A stretch of DNA of 11,285 nt from Sedimentisphaerales bacterium (GTDB taxonomy: Bacteria; Planctomycetota; Phycisphaerae; Sedimentisphaerales; SG8-4): positions 1-11,285 of the forward strand of contig JAFGCA010000386.1 in NCBI GenBank assembly GCA_016932895.1. Reading direction: 5' to 3'. Under the pieces are notes generated by a model. It had not been told where the DNA came from, searched no databases, and saw only the letters and a program-made list of their open reading frames with translations. Positions 7,119 to 11,285 of this stretch are shown one piece after another. Within the stretch, counting starts at the first letter, position 1; each line of letters begins with the position of its first letter. A program made the position numbers and the translations under genes.

Positions 7119-7147
7119 GGCGTACAATCAGTACATCATGATGTCAA
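7119..7147 (-). promoter_or_regulatory. Candidate promoter for the radical SAM/ArsM block
   Basis: On the minus strand a perfect TTGACA (7142-7147) is followed after 17 bases by TACGCC (7119-7124). The -35 matches consensus fully, but the -10 matches poorly. Transcription would start near 7112 and leave a leader of about 165 bases before ATG 6946. A 12-base palindrome overlaps the -35, as expected for a repressor site. Confidence 0.3.
7133..7144. promoter_or_regulatory. 12-base palindrome, possible operator
   Basis: ACATCATGATGT is a perfect inverted repeat in the divergent intergenic region, sharing bases with the minus-strand TTGACA. An arsenic-responsive repressor such as ArsR would fit the context, but no regulator gene is in the window. 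A 12-base palindrome is also expected by chance a few times per 11 kb. Confidence 0.25.
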
Positions 7148-7182
7148 ATGAACCGCGAACGTCGCGTGCATTTAGCCGTAGG

Positions 7183-7199
7183 ATGGGTTCTCAACCCAT
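7183..7199. repeat. Dispersed hairpin repeat, copy 1 (ATGGG...CCCAT)
   Basis: ATGGGTT and AACCCAT form a 7-bp stem with a CTC loop, embedded in GGATGGG...CCCATGCG. The same framed hairpin recurs at 8650-8665. The motif is typical of small dispersed repeats found in planctomycete-like genomes (from memory). Confidence 0.6.
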
Positions 7200-7239
7200 G
7201 CGTCAAGACGTTGTGTGCACAAACTGCCGTCAAGGGAGT

Positions 7240-7346
7240 TACAGGGAGAATGCAAAATGCAAAAGGCAAACAGCAAAATTAAGGAAGGTCATCCCGGCGC
7301 GCCGGGATTCCGCAATTTTGATTTTTTATGTTTGATTTTTGATATT
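7240..7346 (+). repeat. Dispersed repeat copy A with central perfect palindrome
   Basis: This is an AT-rich module with a GC-rich centre. The centre is the 18-base perfect palindrome ATCCCGGCGCGCCGGGAT (7291-7308), flanked on the left by TGCAAAA/GCAAA-type runs and on the right by GATTCCGCAATTTTGAT (7306-7322) and TTTGATTTTTGAT. A second copy lies in inverted orientation at 8514-8602. It overlaps the start of the first FG-GAP gene, so its translation forms the N-terminal residues of that protein. Confidence 0.8.
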
Positions 7347-8507
7347 CCTTGGGGGTTTGCCGTCATCATGTGCGTCGCCCTTGCCGGTGTCCCGGCGGTC
7401 GCCGAGGTCGCGTGGGTCCAGAAGAGCAGCACCCTGGGACATCTGCCCACGCCCAACGCGGGCAGCCAACAGACCTGCTGCGTGGTCTGTGACATCGACA
7501 ACGACGGCATCGACGACTTCGTCGTGGGCGAGAGGACCCGGACGCCCTCTGTCGTGTGGTACAAGTACAACGGCACGGGCTGGAACCAGTACGTCATCGA
7601 CGACACACCGCTCAAACCCGAAGCCGGCGGCGACGCGTATGACATCGACCGGGACGGCGACCTCGATCTCGTGTTTGGCCAGGACGCCAGCGGCAGGAAC
7701 ATCTGGTGGTGGGAGAACCCGTTTCCGAAGTTCGGTACGCCCTGGACGCGGCGCCATATCAAGAACGGCGGCGCCAACAAGCATCACGACCAGAGCTTTG
7801 CCGATTACGACGGCGACGGGCAAACCGAGTTCGTCACGTGGAATCAGCGGGACAAGAAGCTGCTGTTCTACGAGATCCCGGACGACCCTAAAGGAACGCA
7901 GCCCTGGCCGTTCGTGGCGATCTACCAATGGTCGCAGGGGCGTGAGCGCGAGGGCTTTCCTTCGATCCCGGTCGATATCGATCTGGACGGCACGGTCGAC
8001 ATCGTCGGCGGGGGCCGGTGGTTCGAATACGCCGGCCCGGCCAAGTTCAAAGAGCATGTCATCGACGGCGACATGACGTTTACCCAGTGCGCCGCCGGCC
8101 AGCTCGTCAAGGGCGGCCGGCCCGAGGTGGTCTTCTCGCCCGGCGACATGGACGGCGATGCCAAGTGGTACCGGTGGCAGGGCGGCAAGTGGGTGGCCCA
8201 TACCCTGCGGCGCGTCCTGCACGGACACACCTGCGAGATCAGGGACATCGACCGCGACGGCAACCTGGACATCATGATCGGCGAAATGGGCGACCCCGGC
8301 GCCGGCGACGAGGCGCGCATCTACATCTGGTACGGCGACGGCAAGGGACAGTTCCAGGAGACCGTCGCCTGGCACGGCCAGGGCATCCACGAAGGCCGGT
8401 TCGGCGACTTCGACGGCGACGGTGACCTCGACGTTCTGCTCAAGCCCTATCACCACAACAGCCCGCGCATCGACATTTTGCTCAACGGTGCCGCCGGCAG
8501 CCTTTGA
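7257..8507 (+). CDS. Secreted FG-GAP/VCBS-repeat beta-propeller protein
   Basis: The protein has 416 residues. At least six DxDxDGxxD-type calcium-binding FG-GAP motifs are visible: CDIDNDGIDDFVVGE, YDIDRDGDLDLVFGQ, ADYDGDGQTEFVTWN, VDIDLDGTVDIVGGG, RDIDRDGNLDIMIGE and GDFDGDGDLDVLL. A seventh degenerate blade (GGRPEVVFSPGD) lies in between. This suggests one seven-bladed, integrin-alpha-like propeller outside the cytoplasm, with a ligand-binding or structural role. A hydrophobic segment (LCLIFDIPWGFAVIMCVALAGVPAVA) precedes EVAWVQ and reads as a signal peptide with cleavage after AVA. ATG 7257 has GGGAG eight bases upstream; GTG 7215 is an alternative. The first 25-30 residues are translated dispersed repeat, so the native start may have been replaced. 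No enzymatic domain was seen. Confidence 0.85.
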   Translation: MQKANSKIKEGHPGAPGFRNFDFLCLIFDIPWGFAVIMCVALAGVPAVAEVAWVQKSSTLGHLPTPNAGSQQTCCVVCDIDNDGIDDFVVGERTRTPSVVWYKYNGTGWNQYVIDDTPLKPEAGGDAYDIDRDGDLDLVFGQDASGRNIWWWENPFPKFGTPWTRRHIKNGGANKHHDQSFADYDGDGQTEFVTWNQRDKKLLFYEIPDDPKGTQPWPFVAIYQWSQGREREGFPSIPVDIDLDGTVDIVGGGRWFEYAGPAKFKEHVIDGDMTFTQCAAGQLVKGGRPEVVFSPGDMDGDAKWYRWQGGKWVAHTLRRVLHGHTCEIRDIDRDGNLDIMIGEMGDPGAGDEARIYIWYGDGKGQFQETVAWHGQGIHEGRFGDFDGDGDLDVLLKPYHHNSPRIDILLNGAAGSL

Positions 8508-8513
8508 AACGGA

Positions 8514-8602
8514 GAGATCAAAGATCAAACAGCAAAGATCAAAATTGCGGAATCGCCGTGACGCGGTGATGACTTTCCTATTCTTGCTTTTTGCATCCTG
8601 TA
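8514..8602 (-). repeat. Dispersed repeat copy B, inverted relative to copy A
   Basis: The reverse complement aligns with copy A along its length, with about a 12-base gap in the TGCAAAA-rich arm. Shared parts include an exact 17-base core, ATCAAAATTGCGGAATC (8538-8554), GATCAAAC runs, a TTTCCT arm and a CCTGTA end. The central hairpin is kept as ATCGCCG (8552-8558), a TGACG loop and CGGTGAT (8564-8570). The stem uses different bases from copy A and includes one G-T wobble, so the fold appears conserved more than the sequence. It fills most of the spacer between the two FG-GAP genes. Confidence 0.8.
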
Positions 8603-10971
8603 TTGTGATTTGTCCCGGCGGCGTTTCGCGCGGACGCGCCAAGTGCAGGATGGGCTTTAGCCCATGCGGATTCTCCCGAAGCGTTTGGCAGCATGGGCTC
8701 ATGGCCATCCTGCCCAACGAAGAGAAGATGAACCGCAAGAAGACGGTGGCGGACTGGGGTTTTGCGGAGATCGTTGTCGACGAGAACCCGCCGCAACCCG
8801 ACCGGATCACGGACGTCGAGATCGTGGATATCAATAACGACGGACGGCCGGACCTGTGGTACAGCGGCTCGAAGATTCCCGCAGACCAGCGGCAGTTCGC
8901 CTGGTACGAGAGACGGGGCGAGACGTGGGTGCGGCACACCCCGTTTTGCGGTCCCGCGCTTGGAGGCAACTGGGGCGACGTCGACGGAGACGGTGACATG
9001 GACCTGGTCACGGGCCAGGACCGCAACCGGGCCCGGACGGGCAACCACGCGCTGGTCTGGATGGAGAATCCGCTCAGCGACGGCGGCGATCCCGGCCGCG
9101 ATGTATGGGACATCCATCAGATGCATCCCGACCCGACCGACCCGGACGAGTTGCACACGGGCTACACCGACGGCGACGGCCGGTTTATCCGGCGCCTGGA
9201 TTTGAATGGCGACGGCCGGCTCGATATCGTCATCGCGGCGTTCAAGCAGACGCTGTGGTATCTGCCCGGCCCGGAGGACCCCGAAGCGGGCCCGTGGCGG
9301 CTCTACAAGATCGCCGAGAGTCGCACCGGCCACGGCGGGGCGGCCATCGCCGACCTCGACAACGACGGAGACCTCGACATCGCCTGGGGACATTCCTGGT
9401 ACGAGAATTCGGGCCGGCCCACCGCCGTCCCCTGGCGCGGGCATCCCATCGACCCCGAATGGCCCGACGAGTGCAAGATCGCCGTCGGCGACCTCAACCG
9501 GGACGGCTATCTCGACGTCGTTCTCACCGGCGAAGAGACCGCCCACGGCGCCGCCTGGTATGCCAATCCCCGGCGCGACCCGCGCAGTCCCTGGGAGAAA
9601 CGCCGGATCGTGGCGGGCTGGAAGGGCTTGCACTCGTGCCGGCTGGCCGACTTCGACAAGGACGGCGACCTCGATATCTTCGCCGCGCAGATGCACGACC
9701 GTCCGGGTCAGCGCGTCGCCATTTTCGAGAACGAGGACGCCGGCTCGAACCGGTGGAAACCGCACGTTATCTCGACGGTCGGATCGCACAACGCCACGGT
9801 CGGTGACATCGACGGCGACGGTGACATCGACATCGCGGGCAAGAACTACGAGGAAGACCGCCGGCCGCGAGTCTGGCTCAACCGCAGCGACCGCACGCTC
9901 TCGCTGGCCGACTGGAAGCGTCACGTCATCGACGCCAACAATCCGTCGCGCTACACCCTTTGCATCGGCGATCTCAGCGGCGACGGCAAGCCCGACCTGG
10001 CGACCGGGACGACCTGGTATCGCAATCCGGGCACGCCCGGACGCTCCTGGGGCAGGGGTAAGCTCGACGAGGGCATGGGCAACGCCCTGGTCATGTGCGA
10101 TCTGGACGGCGACGGGGACCGGGACATCCTGGGGGAAGGTTTGAGCTGGGCGGCGAACTGGGGCCGCGGCAGTTTCGGGATCGGCGCCGGGATCGCGGGT
10201 GAACCCGGGTACGTTCAGGGTGCGGCCGTTTGTTCGTTGCCCGGATCGCGACCGGTGCGAATCGCCTTTACCTACAAGAATGGCGATGCAGTGCGCATCC
10301 TGACGGTTCCGTCGCGACCGGGACGGGGTCCGTGGCACGACGAGGTCGTCTGCGACTGGGCGGGCAAGGCCAAATGCATCGACGTTGGTGACATCGACCG
10401 GGACGGCGATCTCGACATCGCGTTCGTCGGCCGGGATGCCCCCACGATCCAATGGCTCCGCAACGACCGCGCGGGGCATTACACGCCGGTTGACTTAGCG
10501 GAGTCTCCCGCCCAGATCAATCACCGCTGCCGCCTGGCGGACATCAATGGGGACGGGCGTCTCGATCTGGTCGTCGCGCACAAGGGCCGGCTCCTCACCT
10601 GGTTCGAGCAGCCCGCCGATGTGGCCTCGGCGTGGGGCAAACACGCGATCGCCGATGAGAGCTTCTTGCGGTTCGATCCGCTGAGCCTGGACGTGGCGGA
10701 CATGGACCGGGACGGGGACGCGGACGTCATCGCGGGCGAGCACGCGCCCGACAAGACGCAGGCGTCGGCGTGCTCCCTGTACATCTTCGAGAATGCGGAC
10801 CACCTCGGCCGGCAGTGGACCGCGCACACCGTCCATACCGGAGACGAGCACCACCAAGGCGCCCAAACGGTCGACGTGGACCGTGATGGCGACCTCGACA
10901 TCGTCTCGGTGGGCTGGACGCACGACCTCGTGCTGCTTTACGAGAACCAGGCCAACGACCGGCCGCAATAG
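8569..10971 (+). CDS. Large FG-GAP/VCBS-repeat beta-propeller protein
   Basis: The protein has 800 residues from ATG 8569. Thirteen FG-GAP calcium motifs of the DxDxDGxxD kind run from VDINNDGRPDLW (about residue 87) to VDVDRDGDLDIV (about 769). They are spaced roughly 40-75 residues apart, with WY or WF aromatic turns between them. This is enough for two propellers, probably extracellular. The start is uncertain. From ATG 8569 the protein opens with MTFLFLLFASCIVIC, a signal- or lipobox-like stretch, but this comes from dispersed repeat B, and residues up to about 53 come from repeats and hairpins. Propeller-like sequence begins near ATG 8728 (MNRKKTVADWGF), giving 747 residues without a signal peptide. 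No good ribosome site supports either. It follows and resembles the upstream propeller gene, suggesting paralogy; it converges on the oxidoreductase gene. Confidence 0.85.
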   Translation: MTFLFLLFASCIVICPGGVSRGRAKCRMGFSPCGFSRSVWQHGLMAILPNEEKMNRKKTVADWGFAEIVVDENPPQPDRITDVEIVDINNDGRPDLWYSGSKIPADQRQFAWYERRGETWVRHTPFCGPALGGNWGDVDGDGDMDLVTGQDRNRARTGNHALVWMENPLSDGGDPGRDVWDIHQMHPDPTDPDELHTGYTDGDGRFIRRLDLNGDGRLDIVIAAFKQTLWYLPGPEDPEAGPWRLYKIAESRTGHGGAAIADLDNDGDLDIAWGHSWYENSGRPTAVPWRGHPIDPEWPDECKIAVGDLNRDGYLDVVLTGEETAHGAAWYANPRRDPRSPWEKRRIVAGWKGLHSCRLADFDKDGDLDIFAAQMHDRPGQRVAIFENEDAGSNRWKPHVISTVGSHNATVGDIDGDGDIDIAGKNYEEDRRPRVWLNRSDRTLSLADWKRHVIDANNPSRYTLCIGDLSGDGKPDLATGTTWYRNPGTPGRSWGRGKLDEGMGNALVMCDLDGDGDRDILGEGLSWAANWGRGSFGIGAGIAGEPGYVQGAAVCSLPGSRPVRIAFTYKNGDAVRILTVPSRPGRGPWHDEVVCDWAGKAKCIDVGDIDRDGDLDIAFVGRDAPTIQWLRNDRAGHYTPVDLAESPAQINHRCRLADINGDGRLDLVVAHKGRLLTWFEQPADVASAWGKHAIADESFLRFDPLSLDVADMDRDGDADVIAGEHAPDKTQASACSLYIFENADHLGRQWTAHTVHTGDEHHQGAQTVDVDRDGDLDIVSVGWTHDLVLLYENQANDRPQ
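8650..8665. repeat. Dispersed hairpin repeat, copy 2
   Basis: ATGGGC and GCCCAT form a 6-bp stem with a TTTA loop, inside GCAGGATGGG...CCCATGCGG. The flanks match copy 1 at 7183-7199 in the same orientation. Confidence 0.6.
8687..8714. repeat. Dispersed hairpin repeat, copy 3 (inverted variant)
   Basis: GGCAG and CTGCC form an outer stem; after one mismatch, ATGG and CCAT pair around an eight-base loop. The reverse complement (GCAGGATGGCC...GAGCCCATGC) resembles copy 2, which lies 21 bases away in the opposite orientation. ATG 8701 lies inside it. Confidence 0.5.
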
Positions 10972-10980
10972 CCTCCCCTT

Positions 10981-10996
10981 GGTCTTTCCGCAGACC
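10981..10996. terminator. Short hairpin between convergent genes, possible terminator
   Basis: GGTCT (10981-10985) and AGACC (10992-10996) pair around TTCCGC in the 26-base gap between two convergent stop codons. The stem is only 5 bp and no T-run follows, so termination is a guess from position. Confidence 0.25.
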
Positions 10997-10997
10997 G

Positions 10998-11285
10998 TCA
11001 GTACGCCACGTCGACGGGCGAGCCCTTTTCGGCGGATTCGTAGACGGCGTCCTGGACCGCCAGCGTCCGCAGGTAGCTGGCCCCGTCGGTCTCGAAGGGC
11101 TTGCCGTCGAGCAGGCGGTCGATGAAGTGACGCTGCGTGGTGTAGCAGCAGTCGCTGCAGAAGTTGCGGTCCTCGTGGTGGTAGGGGTGGTCCTTTTCGG
11201 GCTCGCCGAGCTTCTGGATGGTGAGGCGGCCGTCGTTGTAGAGCCGGATGGAGCCGGCGTCGGCGTCGACGAGGAACTCGCCGAA
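10998..11285 (-). CDS. Gfo/Idh/MocA family oxidoreductase, C-terminal part
   Basis: The last 95 residues of a gene that enters from the right edge are visible, ending at TGA 11000-10998. FGEFLVDADAGSIRLYNDGRL resembles the C-terminal alpha/beta domain of Gfo/Idh/MocA enzymes. So does the helical ending QRHFIDRLLDGKPFETDGASYLRTLAVQDAVYESAEKGSPVDV, with its (F/H)xxxLLxGxxFET...LRTLAVQDAVYESA signature. The NAD(P)-binding Rossmann part lies outside the window. Such enzymes oxidise or reduce sugars and polyols and are strongly expanded in planctomycetes. A CSDCC run within NFCSDCCYTTQ is unusual but unexplained. It is convergent with the FG-GAP gene. Confidence 0.85.
   Translation of the reverse strand, partial: FGEFLVDADAGSIRLYNDGRLTIQKLGEPEKDHPYHHEDRNFCSDCCYTTQRHFIDRLLDGKPFETDGASYLRTLAVQDAVYESAEKGSPVDVAY

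Noticed and set aside
8578..10479. Minus-strand open frame of 633 codons rich in V/A/D repeats
   Set aside because: It is the complement of the DxDxDG repeats of the FG-GAP gene; repetitive codons keep the opposite strand open.
7450..10950. Recurrent GACGGCGACGGTGACCTCGA-like strings that resemble a tandem DNA repeat or CRISPR-like array
   Set aside because: They encode FG-GAP calcium motifs at irregular spacing with varied codons; there are no constant direct repeats or spacers.

Overview
The window looks like high-GC bacterial DNA, probably from the phylum Planctomycetota (Phycisphaerae or Sedimentisphaerales type). This lineage call is an inference. It rests on long secreted FG-GAP/VCBS proteins, a Gfo/Idh/MocA oxidoreductase beside them, and dispersed hairpin repeats with short AT-rich repeat modules between GC-rich genes. 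No rRNA, tRNA or CRISPR array was seen.

Layout. Bases 1-539 (minus) hold the N-terminal part of a radical SAM protein of the family linked to uracil-DNA glycosylase (TIGR03916 type). Bases 540-992 contain no complete gene, only a possible truncated secreted-protein start near 800. From 6946 down to 993 runs a minus-strand gene block: a very large radical SAM / ArsM-type arsenite methyltransferase / DUF5714 fusion, a TIGR04283-type glycosyltransferase overlapping it by 29 bases, a glycoside hydrolase 15 gene reduced to its two ends, a TIGR04282-type transferase, a stub of an FAD-dependent disulfide oxidoreductase, and a TVP38/TMEM64 membrane protein. The two transferase families are the ones usually named for arsenosugar biosynthesis, and the methyltransferase keeps the three arsenic-binding cysteines of AS3MT/ArsM. 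I therefore read the block as an organoarsenical-forming cluster in which the radical SAM and methylation steps lie on one polypeptide. The product is unknown, and a canonical ArsS is not in the window.

A divergent intergenic region (6947-7256) separates this block from two plus-strand FG-GAP/VCBS beta-propeller proteins (7257-8507 and 8569-10971). The first is bracketed by two inverted copies of a dispersed repeat of about 90-105 bp and by ATGGG...CCCAT hairpins. Translated repeat sequence forms the N-termini of both proteins as they now read. The second propeller gene converges on the 3' end of a Gfo/Idh/MocA oxidoreductase (10998-11285, minus).

A recurring theme is decay. Within about 2.2 kb, three reading frames survive only as terminal pieces: the GH15 remnant, the FAD-oxidoreductase stub and the secreted N-terminus. 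The core arsenic genes stay intact.
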